From Chloroflexota bacterium (GTDB lineage Bacteria > Chloroflexota > Anaerolineae > Anaerolineales > Villigracilaceae): DNA of 8,986 nucleotides. Where the stretch lies: contig JACPVB010000014.1 in the NCBI GenBank assembly GCA_016191985.1, positions 1-8,986 of the forward strand, given 5' to 3'. The position numbers were made by a program, and so were the translations under genes. This document shows, in pieces, positions 1-6,501 of the stretch. The notes beneath the pieces are model-generated. The model saw only the letters and a list, made by a program, of their open reading frames with translations, had not been told where the DNA came from and searched no databases. Position 1 is the first letter of the stretch; each line of letters begins with the position of its first letter.

Positions 1-28
1 AAATGCAGTAATCGCAATAAGTGGTCAT
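1..28 (-). CDS. Start of a gene running off the left edge (possibly DNA-3-methyladenine glycosylase I)
   Basis: An ATG at 28-26 on the minus strand overlaps the TGA of the TfoX-domain gene in the ATGA arrangement used at two other junctions of this operon. It opens a frame without stops to the window edge. The nine visible residues are MTTYCDYCI. The overlap is the main evidence that this is a real start. The YCDY-type beginning with an early cysteine resembles the N-terminus of some DNA-3-methyladenine glycosylase I (Tag) proteins, where an early cysteine is a zinc ligand. Nine residues cannot establish that; a HIT-type or other zinc-binding protein is equally possible. Confidence 0.45.
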
Positions 29-261
29 GATTCACCAACCTGTCGTTTGAGTTCTTCCTTGATATCGGTCGGAAGTTCGTTCCATGGAATTTCCAACAGC
101 GCGGCTTGAAGTCCCCACAGCATGTTCAGAGTTACTTTTTCTGGATACGCCGCCTTGACGCGCTTATAGGTTTCAACAACGCCAAGTTTCGCCACATCAT
201 CGAGTGTATAAATATCTACGCTTGCCAGCCATTCTCTGCTTTTGGGTCCAAGGTTTTTCAT
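25..261 (-). CDS. TfoX C-terminal-domain protein (78 aa)
   Basis: This small stand-alone protein matches the C-terminal domain of the TfoX/Sxy family. It opens with LGPKSREWLASVDIYTLDD, continues with a LGVVETYKRVK segment and ends with a LNMLWGLQAALLEIPW..LP block. These are the usual landmarks of a helix-hairpin-helix-like TfoX_C fold of about 75-80 residues. In gamma-proteobacteria full-length TfoX/Sxy promotes competence gene expression together with CRP, but the N-terminal domain is absent here, so a competence role should not be assumed. The ATG (261-259) overlaps the TGA of the GNAT gene by 4 bp, and its own TGA overlaps the next ATG at 28. It is probably translated by coupling. Family call is firm; molecular function is unknown. 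Confidence 0.85.
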   Translation of the reverse strand: MKNLGPKSREWLASVDIYTLDDVAKLGVVETYKRVKAAYPEKVTLNMLWGLQAALLEIPWNELPTDIKEELKRQVGES

Positions 262-716
262 AAATGTATCTCCATCACAGGCAATATGCGCGGCTGACCT
301 TCTACTTCGCCGCGATGTTCCCCAACTTTCCGTGCGCCCATTTTCTCATAAAATGATTGGGCGTTGGGGTCAGCCTCAATTTTCAAAGTTTTAATGTCTT
401 GCGAACGGCATCTCTCAAGGGCGTGTAGAAATAATTCCCTGCCAATTCCCTGCCCCATGTATGCGGGCGAAACCCATAAATTATCCAGCCACATTCCTTC
501 TTCATTTTTATTGAAGGAATACCAGGCAACGGGATTATCCTCGATCAGCGCCATCCATGTCTCATGGGTTGTCAGGTATTCCCCCGTAATCGTGAGCGCG
601 GGGATCCAAAGCTCGATCCAGCGCTCGGGATAATTCCAATGGCGTTTGGCGGAAAGTGCTATTTCAGTTAATAGGCTGGCATATCCAGGAGATGCAGGTT
701 GAATGACAAAATTCAT
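258..716 (-). CDS. GNAT-family N-acetyltransferase (152 aa)
   Basis: A single-domain Gcn5-related acetyltransferase that should transfer acetyl from acetyl-CoA to an amine. The substrate cannot be read from sequence. The N-terminus has the SAKRHWNYP element (about residues 22-30) found in a common small-molecule GNAT subgroup. Motif A follows strand 4: LDNLWVSPAYMGQGIGRELF at residues 77-96, with the pyrophosphate-binding Q/G-x-G-x-G loop at about 88-92. Motif B is the FYEKMGARKVGE block (122-133). Length is normal for the family and the C-terminus (PVMEIHL) looks complete. The ATG (716-714) overlaps the DinB-like gene's TGA by 4 bp and no clear Shine-Dalgarno is present, so translation is probably coupled. 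The TGA in turn overlaps the TfoX-domain start. Confidence 0.9.
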   Translation of the reverse strand: MNFVIQPASPGYASLLTEIALSAKRHWNYPERWIELWIPALTITGEYLTTHETWMALIEDNPVAWYSFNKNEEGMWLDNLWVSPAYMGQGIGRELFLHALERCRSQDIKTLKIEADPNAQSFYEKMGARKVGEHRGEVEGQPRILPVMEIHL

Positions 717-1258
717 TGCTTAAAGGTAGATGCCTGTTTGATCACATCATCGAAATGCAATTGGTCGTGGTAAATACCAATCCGCAAAGTGACGATTAAA
801 TTACACCAGCCAAACAGCGGGTCGAAGAGATAAAGATTACCGAGCACATCTTCATCCTTGTCTTCGTAGAATTGACGGATAGTAGCATGAAGGTCCCGTA
901 TCTCAGCCTTAAGTTTTTCAAATGAAACGGGTTTACGGGGATTGAAGCGCGGCGTCCATAGAAAGCCAACCCATTGCGGAAACTTCGGGTCGCGGTACAA
1001 GTCTTCGATGTTCGTCACATAGGAGCGATGTCGGCGCATTCGTCCATACCATCCCAACCAATTCCACAGCCGCTTCACGACAGGCATAAAGGAAGCCATC
1101 AGTAAATAGTTGTGGTCAAGTATCTCGCCGATGCTCCATTCCTTTGGGGCGGGCTTCTGCGAAAGCTGGGCATCTGTCAGACCGTTCAACAAGGTAAAAA
1201 CGGATTCACGCTGGGAATCCATCAAATCGAGATAGTCGGAAAGGATATGGCTTTTCAT
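713..1258 (-). CDS. DinB-family (DinB_2-like) putative metal-dependent protein (181 aa)
   Basis: A four-helix-bundle protein of the DinB/YfiT superfamily. The first helix pair contains LTDAQLSQKPAPKEWSIGE (about 27-45), the classic W-S-I-x-E/x-x-x-H signature. The three putative metal-binding histidines are His49, His164 and His168, the last two as HDQLH near the C-terminus, so the divalent-metal triad appears intact. Relatives include thiol-dependent transferases using mycothiol or bacillithiol, and B. subtilis DinB, which is DNA-damage inducible; most are uncharacterised. The tryptophan-rich middle (about 65-105) is longer than in minimal members. The ATG lies 9 bp after the stop of the M24 peptidase gene, and the TGA overlaps the GNAT start by 4 bp. 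No strong ribosome binding site is visible. Confidence 0.88.
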   Translation of the reverse strand: MKSHILSDYLDLMDSQRESVFTLLNGLTDAQLSQKPAPKEWSIGEILDHNYLLMASFMPVVKRLWNWLGWYGRMRRHRSYVTNIEDLYRDPKFPQWVGFLWTPRFNPRKPVSFEKLKAEIRDLHATIRQFYEDKDEDVLGNLYLFDPLFGWCNLIVTLRIGIYHDQLHFDDVIKQASTFKQ

Positions 1259-1267
1259 GGATTGTGT

Positions 1268-2374
1268 TTACCCTACCACCCGAATCTCCCTCGGCATATC
1301 GGATAAACAATCCGCGCCATCTTCGGTGATGACGAGATTATCCTCGATCCTTACGCCGTTGCGGCCCGCCAAATAAATGCCAGGTTCCACAGTGAAGGCC
1401 ATGCCGGGTTCGAGCAATTGCATATTGTCGCCGCGCATATAGGGCGCTTCGTGACCTTCCATACCAATCCCATGACCGGTGCGATGCGTGAAATATTTTC
1501 CATAGCCCGATCTTTCGATCACATCCCGCGCGGCAATGTCCACGTTCGCGCAAGGGACGCCGGGCTTTGCGGCAGCGCGTCCCGCGGCATTTGATTCCTG
1601 CACGATCTTGTGAATTTTCTGATATTCCTCATCCACCTCACCCACTGCGAAGGTGCGCGTCAAATCCGAAATGTAACCGTCGTGTGCCGCGCCCCAATCC
1701 ACCACCAGCAAATCGCCCACCTGAATTTTTCTTTTCGTCGGTGAAGCATGAGGATTGGCCGAGTTCGGCCCCGCAGAAACGATGGGCGCAAAGGGCATCT
1801 CCGATTCAGAACCGTGCTTCAACAATTGCATCACCAATTCAGACGCCAGTTCCTTTTCGGTCATCCCGATCTTCATTTGCGGAATTGTCGCTTCCAAGGC
1901 ATCCTGCGCGATCTTCACCGCCTTGCGCATCGCATCCACTTCGGCTTTATCTTTTTTGAGACGCAGACCAGACAACACATCCGTTGCATCTGGATAATCG
2001 GCTTCCGGAGCGCCAGCTTTTACATGGCGGAATTCCAGTAAGCGCATCTGACGTGGCTCGACGCCTATCCGCTTCCCATCCAGACCGAGAGCCTGCGCGG
2101 CCTTTCGAAAAGCATCATCCCACTCTGACGGATTTTCTCCGTACGCGAAGGCCTGAATTTTGTATGGAAACAACTCCACTTTGGGTAATTCAAGCTCAGG
2201 CAAAACGAGGACAGGGTCCTGGTCTGGCGCAACCAGCAGCACCACGGGGCGTTCCATCAAATGGAAGCCGATCCCCGATAAATACGTCAGCGTGGGACCA
2301 GGATTGAGGGCAACAGCAGACAGGCCCGAGGTACGTAAAGAAGCGGTGAGTTTATTAAGTCGAGATTGAGTCAC
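1268..2374 (-). CDS. M24-family aminopeptidase P / Xaa-Pro dipeptidase-like (368 aa)
   Basis: A cytoplasmic dinuclear-metal peptidase of the creatinase/aminopeptidase fold, expected to remove N-terminal residues before proline or to cleave Xaa-Pro dipeptides. The creatinase-like N-terminal domain covers about residues 1-130 and the pita-bread catalytic domain about 140-368. All five metal ligands are visible: Asp226 (VVDWGA), Asp237 (SDLTRT), His301 (THRTGHGIG), Glu330 (TVEPGIY) and Glu344 (RIEDN). His209 (NPHASP) is the usual substrate-binding histidine. Length of about 360-370 residues is typical. The start is GTG at 2374-2372, chosen because AGGAG lies 6 nt upstream. That Shine-Dalgarno overlaps the stop codon of the SDR gene, which links translation of the two. 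The exact substrate (Xaa-Pro peptide or another) is inferred from family only. Confidence 0.93.
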   Translation of the reverse strand: MTQSRLNKLTASLRTSGLSAVALNPGPTLTYLSGIGFHLMERPVVLLVAPDQDPVLVLPELELPKVELFPYKIQAFAYGENPSEWDDAFRKAAQALGLDGKRIGVEPRQMRLLEFRHVKAGAPEADYPDATDVLSGLRLKKDKAEVDAMRKAVKIAQDALEATIPQMKIGMTEKELASELVMQLLKHGSESEMPFAPIVSAGPNSANPHASPTKRKIQVGDLLVVDWGAAHDGYISDLTRTFAVGEVDEEYQKIHKIVQESNAAGRAAAKPGVPCANVDIAARDVIERSGYGKYFTHRTGHGIGMEGHEAPYMRGDNMQLLEPGMAFTVEPGIYLAGRNGVRIEDNLVITEDGADCLSDMPREIRVVG

Positions 2375-2380
2375 GAGAGT

Positions 2381-2385
2381 CTCCT
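2381..2385 (-). promoter_or_regulatory. Shine-Dalgarno AGGAG for the GTG-started M24 peptidase gene
   Basis: On the minus strand AGGAG is followed by ACTCTC and then GTG. It sits inside the end of the SDR gene, sharing bases with its TAG stop at 2386-2384. It decides the GTG start and suggests re-initiation by ribosomes finishing the SDR gene. Confidence 0.8.
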
Positions 2386-3193
2386 AATCCAATTTATGTT
2401 TGAACTTTGAAAAGATATATGTAATCCAATCCACAGCAACGGGGAAAAGGGTATCGAATGTGGTGACGATGCGGAACCACCACGGAATGACCAAACTGCG
2501 GCGCGGACGTTTGGCAACATCCACCACACGTTTGGCAACATATTCCGAGGACATACGCAAATTGATTTTGGAGCGGAAGGAGCGATAGGCTTTGTTTCTG
2601 CCAATATGCTGACCAAATTCCGTAGCGGCGGGGCCGGGATAAATGCCGCTGACCTTGATCCCAAACGGGGCAACTTCGCGGCGCAGCGCATCGGTGAAGG
2701 CGCGCGCGCCAAATTTGCTGGCGGAATAACTGGTGATGAGCGGCGGCGAGATAAGCCCCGCCACCGAGAGCATGTTAATGATATGTCCTTCACGGCGCTC
2801 GATCATATGCGGCAGCGCCATACGGGTGACGCGCATCATACCGATCAGGTTGACCTGGATCAGCAGGTCAATATCGCGTTCCATGGAATGTTCCTCGAAC
2901 CAGCCCACCCTGCCGATGCCCGCATTGTTAAAGAGGATATCGATCTGGCCGTACAAATCCAGCGCGGATTGCACCATGTTCTCCACGTCGGCCGGGTTGA
3001 CAATGTCCATCGGAACGGCGAAGGCCTCGCCGCCTTCATCCTGAATGCGCGAAGCGAGGATTTGCAAGCGGTCGATACGGCGGGCGGCAAGCACCAGCCT
3101 GCATCCTTCCGCGGCAAAGAACCAGGCGGTATCCTCGCCAAAGCCTGAGGATGCGCCAGTAATAAGGACAACTTTGTTTTTGAGTGTGGGCAT
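2384..3193 (-). CDS. Classical short-chain dehydrogenase/reductase (269 aa)
   Basis: An NAD(P)-dependent oxidoreductase of the SDR family; the substrate is unknown. Counting from this start, the Rossmann glycine loop TGASSGFG is at 12-19, the NNAG motif at 89-92, the catalytic Ser at 143 (MLSVAG) and the Tyr156-x-x-x-Lys160 pair in SYSASK. The AARR sequence after the second strand (about 36-39) favours NADP(H), and MDI (about 62-64) marks the adenine pocket. The aromatic, hydrophobic C-terminus (about 235-260) may touch a membrane or a partner. An upstream in-frame ATG at 3223 would add ten polar residues. Neither start has a good Shine-Dalgarno. I prefer 3193 because classical SDRs begin a few residues before the KVVLITG strand, and because a TAAAAT box (3233-3228) lies so that transcription could begin near 3221. 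It is the first gene of the left operon. Confidence 0.92.
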   Translation of the reverse strand: MPTLKNKVVLITGASSGFGEDTAWFFAAEGCRLVLAARRIDRLQILASRIQDEGGEAFAVPMDIVNPADVENMVQSALDLYGQIDILFNNAGIGRVGWFEEHSMERDIDLLIQVNLIGMMRVTRMALPHMIERREGHIINMLSVAGLISPPLITSYSASKFGARAFTDALRREVAPFGIKVSGIYPGPAATEFGQHIGRNKAYRSFRSKINLRMSSEYVAKRVVDVAKRPRRSLVIPWWFRIVTTFDTLFPVAVDWITYIFSKFKHKLD

Positions 3194-3247
3194 GTTGGTG
3201 TACCGTTGGGTATGAGATTTCATACATATTTTACAAGATTAAACAAA

Positions 3248-3275
3248 TGATGCGGATATTCTATCATCCGCATCA
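3248..3275 (-). terminator. Intrinsic terminator behind the vapBC-like pair
   Basis: A perfect 10-bp stem, TGATGCGGAT pairing with ATCCGCATCA, encloses an 8-nt loop (3258-3265). On the minus strand it is followed at once by ATTTGTTTAATCTT, a U-rich tail in RNA. It lies 37 bp after the VapC stop and before the SDR gene, so it should separate the folC-lon-vapBC transcripts from the left operon. Confidence 0.75.
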
Positions 3276-3312
3276 CGAGAGGTTAATTTTGTTATGACAA
3301 TAACATTCAGAT

Positions 3313-3684
3313 TTATGGGTAAATTGACACCCCTGAAATATATCGAAAATCTTTGATATTCAACGTGTAAAGTGGTATCGCAAAACGCAGGGTAGTTGCA
3401 GCTATTAAAGCGTCCGGAATACTCAACCTATGACTCAAAGCATATTTTTCAAGTAGACCCAAATAAATGGTGGAAACTTCTTCATCTATCGAAAATTGAT
3501 GTGTTGACGAAATATGTTCACGCAAACTTCGGAGTTCACGTTTGTCACGAGCACCGTAAAATAATTCTCCCACCGTTACCACGCTTACCGCCAAATTAGA
3601 AACTCCAATCGCACTGAACACATCCACTACTTCAGGGCGGCCTCGATAAAAATCGATCATCACGCTGGTATCGCAAAGAATCAT
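3313..3684 (-). CDS. vapC: VapC-like PIN-domain ribonuclease toxin (123 aa)
   Basis: A type II toxin-antitoxin RNase of the PIN fold. The acidic residues that hold Mg2+ are in their expected places: Asp5 in MILCDTSVMIDF, Glu40 in SVVTVGELFYGA, Asp91 in SIPDALIAA, and Asp112 following the TLN (107-109) motif. Length and order match VapC-type toxins, which typically cut tRNA or rRNA; this target is unknown. The ATG overlaps the antitoxin TGA in an ATGA junction (3684-3681), the normal toxin-antitoxin layout. The gene is visibly more AT-rich than lon upstream and the SDR gene downstream, fitting acquisition by transfer, though this is only by eye. All catalytic residues are present, so the toxin looks functional. 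Confidence 0.92.
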   Translation of the reverse strand: MILCDTSVMIDFYRGRPEVVDVFSAIGVSNLAVSVVTVGELFYGARDKRELRSLREHISSTHQFSIDEEVSTIYLGLLEKYALSHRLSIPDALIAATTLRFAIPLYTLNIKDFRYISGVSIYP

Positions 3685-3905
3685 ACCCGCCTCGGCCAGG
3701 CATTGCGCCGAAGGGTATCAAGTTTTATATCCCGGTCCGCCCAAACTCCTGCCATCGCAAAAAAATCGCTCTTTTTTCGTCGAACCGAGGTAGGGACGTT
3801 TAAATTAGCAATTGTGATCTTCTCAACATAGTCAAGAGATTTCAAAAAATCCCTCAGGGCGCGAGCTTTGCGTCGGTCACTGATTTGAATTGTGATTTGT
3901 TCCAT
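3681..3905 (-). CDS. vapB: VapB-type antitoxin of the PIN-domain toxin (74 aa)
   Basis: A small basic and acidic protein directly upstream of vapC and overlapping it by 4 bp. The C-terminal half, from SDFFAMAGVWADRDI (46-60) to LRRNAWPRR (65-73), is the kind of F-x-x-x-A-G-x-W-x-D-R-D-I tail that small antitoxins of PIN toxins use to wrap the toxin. The N-terminal segment (ITIQISDRRKARALRDFLKS) predicts a strand and a helix and may form the dimer; I cannot identify a standard AbrB or ribbon-helix-helix DNA-binding domain. The ATG has a strong GAGGTGA Shine-Dalgarno 4-6 nt upstream. Its start is 30 bp behind the lon stop. As in other type II systems it should neutralise VapC by binding and be removed by a protease. 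The symbol is by role and position rather than close similarity. Confidence 0.8.
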   Translation of the reverse strand: MEQITIQISDRRKARALRDFLKSLDYVEKITIANLNVPTSVRRKKSDFFAMAGVWADRDIKLDTLRRNAWPRRV

Positions 3906-3908
3906 TAA

Positions 3909-3915
3909 TCACCTC
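3909..3915 (-). promoter_or_regulatory. Strong ribosome binding site of the antitoxin gene
   Basis: GAGGTGA on the minus strand, just before ATTA and other short spacing to the ATG at 3905. It is the best Shine-Dalgarno of the folC-lon-vapBC segment, in keeping with the need to make more antitoxin than toxin. Confidence 0.7.
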
Positions 3916-3924
3916 AACACGGCC

Positions 3925-3930
3925 ATTATA
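3925..3930 (-). promoter_or_regulatory. Candidate -10 box (TATAAT) for the vapBC-like pair
   Basis: A perfect TATAAT lies in the 30-bp gap between the lon stop and the antitoxin start. A start site about 7 nt downstream would leave a leader of roughly 12 nt carrying GAGGTGA. The -35 region would fall in the last codons of lon and does not match TTGACA well, so the promoter is tentative. Confidence 0.45.
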
Positions 3931-3935
3931 CCGCT

Positions 3936-6404
3936 TTACTCTTCCTGGTTTTCATCCGCGCGTTTCTTCGGGCGCGGCGGCTCGATGGCAACTCTTTCTG
4001 AAAGCGCAATGGACAGGACATCGTCCATGTGTTTGACGGGGATGATCTTTAATTCAGATTTCGCGGTCTTGGGCAGATCCACCAAATCTTTTAAATTCTT
4101 TTCAGGCAGGATGACGGTCTTGAGTCCGGCGCGATGCGCGGCGAGGACTTTTTCGCGCACGCCGCCGATAGGGAGGACACGTCCGCGTAGGGTGATTTCA
4201 CCGGTCATCCCCACGTGACGATGGACCGGGCGTCCCGTCAACGCTGAGACGATGGCGGTCGCCATCGTAATGCCAGCAGATGGGCCATCCTTTGGGATGC
4301 CGCCCTCCGGCATGTGAACGTGAATATCCAAACGCTCAAAGACTTCCATATCGATCTTCAACGCCGCCGCGCGGGACTTGATGTACGTGAGCGCGGCCTG
4401 ACCCGATTCCTGCATCACCTCACCCATCTGACCGGTCATCTGCATCCCACCCTTGCCTTCGATGATCGCAACTTCCACAGGCATGATCTCGCCGCCGCTT
4501 TCCGTCCAGGCCAGGCTGGTTGCCACGCCCACTTCATCTGTTTGTTCGGCTTCGGAGGGGAAGACTTGCTGCGGACCGAGCAATTTTTCGATCATCTCTG
4601 GCACAATCGAAGCGGGGTACTTCTTCCCTTCCGCTTTCAAGCGCGCCACTTTGCGGCAGATGCGTCCCAGTTCACGTTCCAATCCGCGCACACCGGCTTC
4701 GTAGGTATATTCACGGATGATGCGCTGTAAGGCGGCGGGTTCCAGGACCAGCCCAAGACTTTCAACTCCGTTCTCTTCCAATTGACGTGGGATGAGATAA
4801 CGGTTGGCAATTTCCACTTTTTCCTCTTCGATGTAACCGGGGAACTCGATCACTTCCATACGGTCTAACAGCGGAGCGGGGATGGTGGACAGCGAATTAG
4901 CCGTCGTCACGAACATGACCTTGGAAAGGTCAAACGGCAGTTCGAGGTAGTGGTCGCTAAAAGCGTAGTTCTGCTCCGGGTCCAGCACCTCAAGCATGGC
5001 CGAGGCAGGATCGCCGCGAAAGTCCGAATACAGCTTATCGATCTCATCCAACATGAAAAGCGGATTGGCAGTCCCAGCCCGTTTCATCGTCTGGATAATT
5101 CGCCCGGGCAATGCACCGATGTACGTGCGGCGATGCCCGCGGATTTCGGCCTCGTCCCGCACGCCGCCGAGCGAGACGCGCACAAACTTGCGACCAAGCG
5201 CGTCGGCGATGGAACGTCCCAGCGAAGTTTTACCAACACCGGGCGGGCCGACAAAACATAAAATCGGCTGACGTTCCTTTTTCGGTTTCAAGGAACGCAC
5301 GGCGATATATTCGAGAATCCTTTCCTTGGCTTTCTTCAAACCGTAATGATCGCGCTCCAAAATCTTCCCGGCATTTTTCACATCGAGATTATCCGGCGAG
5401 GCATTGCTCCACGGCAGGTCAACGATCCAGTCAATGTAGGTGCGGATGATGCCCACTTCGGGCGCCATCGGCGGCATTTGGTTGAGCCGCTCCAATTCCT
5501 TGAGCGCAACCTTCTTGGCTTCTTCGGGAAGATTGGCCGCATCCACTTTTTTCTTTAAATCCGAAGCGTCACGCGTGAAGATATCGCCTTCGCCCAACTC
5601 GGTCTGGATTTGTTTCATCTGCTCGCGCAAATAAAATTCACGCTGACTTTTATCCACTTCATTTTGTACCCGCGAGTGGATTTCATCCTCCAACTCGAGC
5701 ACATCCACTTCCTGCGCCAGCAAATTATTCAACTGACCCAAACGCGCTTTCGGGTCGAGGATCAAGAGCAAACGCAACTTGGCTTCATATGTCAGCGAAA
5801 GCGACGTAGCGATCATATCCGCCAGCCAGCCGGGCTCTGAAATATTCAAGGCAAACAAATGCGCTTCCTCGGGGATCGAGCGGTCCAACTGCACGCAACG
5901 CTCAAACAGACTCAACACCGAGCGCATCATGGCTTGTGTCTGCCGGTCGGCGGTCAGCGGCTCGTGGATCACGCGCGCGCGCACTTTGATATACGGCTTC
6001 AAGCGGATGAACTCCACGATCTCCACGCGGCGGCGTCCCTGCACCAGCGCGGAACGGGAACCATCGGGCATGTTCAACAAGCGCCCCACCGCCATCTCCA
6101 CGCCGATGGGCAGAAAATCTTCGATGCCCGGCTCGTCCAGTTCGGGGTCTTTTTGGGTCAGGCCGATCACCGTCTGTTCTTTGTTTTGCGCTTCCTGCAC
6201 TGCTAGTAAAGACGCCTCACGCCCCACAAAGATCGGCGAGACCATGCGCGGAAAAATGACCATGTCCCTCAGCGGCAGAACCACCGCCTCGATCAAGCCG
6301 TCTGACTTCGGCTCCATGTTCGGGATGCGGTACAACTCCTCGGTCCGCTGCGAGAGCGTCAGGTCAAAATTATCTTCTTCTTCATTCCAGGTTGGTTGAC
6401 TCAT
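3936..6404 (-). CDS. lon: ATP-dependent Lon protease (LonA type, 822 aa)
   Basis: A complete LonA-type serine protease that unfolds and degrades misfolded and regulatory proteins in the cytoplasm as a hexamer. The N-terminal substrate domain begins at VVLPLRDMVIFPRMV (41-55) and runs to about 230, followed by a helical linker (about 230-310). The AAA+ module has Walker A GPPGVGKT at 386-393, Walker B FMLDEID at 450-456, and LLDRMEVIEFPGY (513-525) with the arginine finger region. The protease domain from about 620 has the catalytic Ser709 in PKDGPSAG and Lys752 in GGVREKVLAA, 43 residues apart as in E. coli Ser679/Lys722. The acidic, charged C-terminus is short. The ATG at 6404-6402 has only a weak GGAA upstream. 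Translation may depend on ribosomes from folC, or on the palindromes in the spacer. The antitoxin gene follows by 30 bp. Confidence 0.98.
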   Translation of the reverse strand: MSQPTWNEEEDNFDLTLSQRTEELYRIPNMEPKSDGLIEAVVLPLRDMVIFPRMVSPIFVGREASLLAVQEAQNKEQTVIGLTQKDPELDEPGIEDFLPIGVEMAVGRLLNMPDGSRSALVQGRRRVEIVEFIRLKPYIKVRARVIHEPLTADRQTQAMMRSVLSLFERCVQLDRSIPEEAHLFALNISEPGWLADMIATSLSLTYEAKLRLLLILDPKARLGQLNNLLAQEVDVLELEDEIHSRVQNEVDKSQREFYLREQMKQIQTELGEGDIFTRDASDLKKKVDAANLPEEAKKVALKELERLNQMPPMAPEVGIIRTYIDWIVDLPWSNASPDNLDVKNAGKILERDHYGLKKAKERILEYIAVRSLKPKKERQPILCFVGPPGVGKTSLGRSIADALGRKFVRVSLGGVRDEAEIRGHRRTYIGALPGRIIQTMKRAGTANPLFMLDEIDKLYSDFRGDPASAMLEVLDPEQNYAFSDHYLELPFDLSKVMFVTTANSLSTIPAPLLDRMEVIEFPGYIEEEKVEIANRYLIPRQLEENGVESLGLVLEPAALQRIIREYTYEAGVRGLERELGRICRKVARLKAEGKKYPASIVPEMIEKLLGPQQVFPSEAEQTDEVGVATSLAWTESGGEIMPVEVAIIEGKGGMQMTGQMGEVMQESGQAALTYIKSRAAALKIDMEVFERLDIHVHMPEGGIPKDGPSAGITMATAIVSALTGRPVHRHVGMTGEITLRGRVLPIGGVREKVLAAHRAGLKTVILPEKNLKDLVDLPKTAKSELKIIPVKHMDDVLSIALSERVAIEPPRPKKRADENQEE

Positions 6405-6408
6405 TCAG

Positions 6409-6501
6409 TAATTTCCATTTCAGCTTTTGCTACCTTCGCCGTCCTCGGCGAAGGAGTCACCGCCGAGGACGGCGGCTAGAGCGAGGTTAATAATTTCCAT
6501 T
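6409..6501. repeat. Palindromic cassette flanked by 11-bp direct repeats
   Basis: TAATTTCCATT occurs at 6409-6419 and again at 6491-6501, a perfect 11-bp direct repeat with an 82-bp period. Between the copies lie 71 bp holding two GC-rich palindromes and the folC stop codon. The layout is that of a small inserted element with a duplicated target. Removing one repeat copy and the 71 bp would join the folC frame to ...KLLNESTNLE and a TGA inside the lon coding sequence, giving a short folC-lon overlap. Insertion is an inference; the repeats and palindromes are directly visible. Confidence 0.6.
6433..6475. repeat. Twin hairpins with mutually complementary cores, between folC and lon
   Basis: Hairpin 1 is CCTTCGCCG, loop TCCT, CGGCGAAGG (6433-6454, 9-bp stem). 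Hairpin 2 is CCGCCG, loop AGGA, CGGCGG (6460-6475, 6-bp stem), starting next to the folC stop. The 14-mer CGCCGTCCTCGGCG (6437-6450) is the exact reverse complement of 6461-6474, so RNA could fold either as two hairpins or as one 14-bp stem with a 10-nt loop. There is no U-tract on either side, so it is not a standard terminator. It looks like a REP-type dispersed palindrome and may act as an RNA stability or processing element between folC and lon. Confidence 0.75.

Noticed and set aside
2606..3148. Plus-strand open frame (180 codons) opposite the SDR gene
   Set aside because: Antisense to a complete SDR with all motifs; the frame is a by-product of GC-rich codon use.
3228..3233. TAAAAT as a promoter -10 for the SDR-led operon
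   Set aside because: Position is plausible, but there is no acceptable -35 at 16-18 bp and the area overlaps the terminator; mentioned only as support for the start choice.
3290..3305. Hairpin TGTTAT-GACA-ATAACA just after vapC
   Set aside because: On the vapC strand it is followed by A-rich sequence, not a U-tract, and the stem is AT-rich; the 3248-3275 hairpin is the better terminator.
5779..6399. Long plus-strand open frame (206 codons) opposite the lon 5' end
   Set aside because: It lies wholly antisense to the N-terminal domain of lon, whose protein sequence is unmistakable; composition is low-complexity and no family is recognisable.
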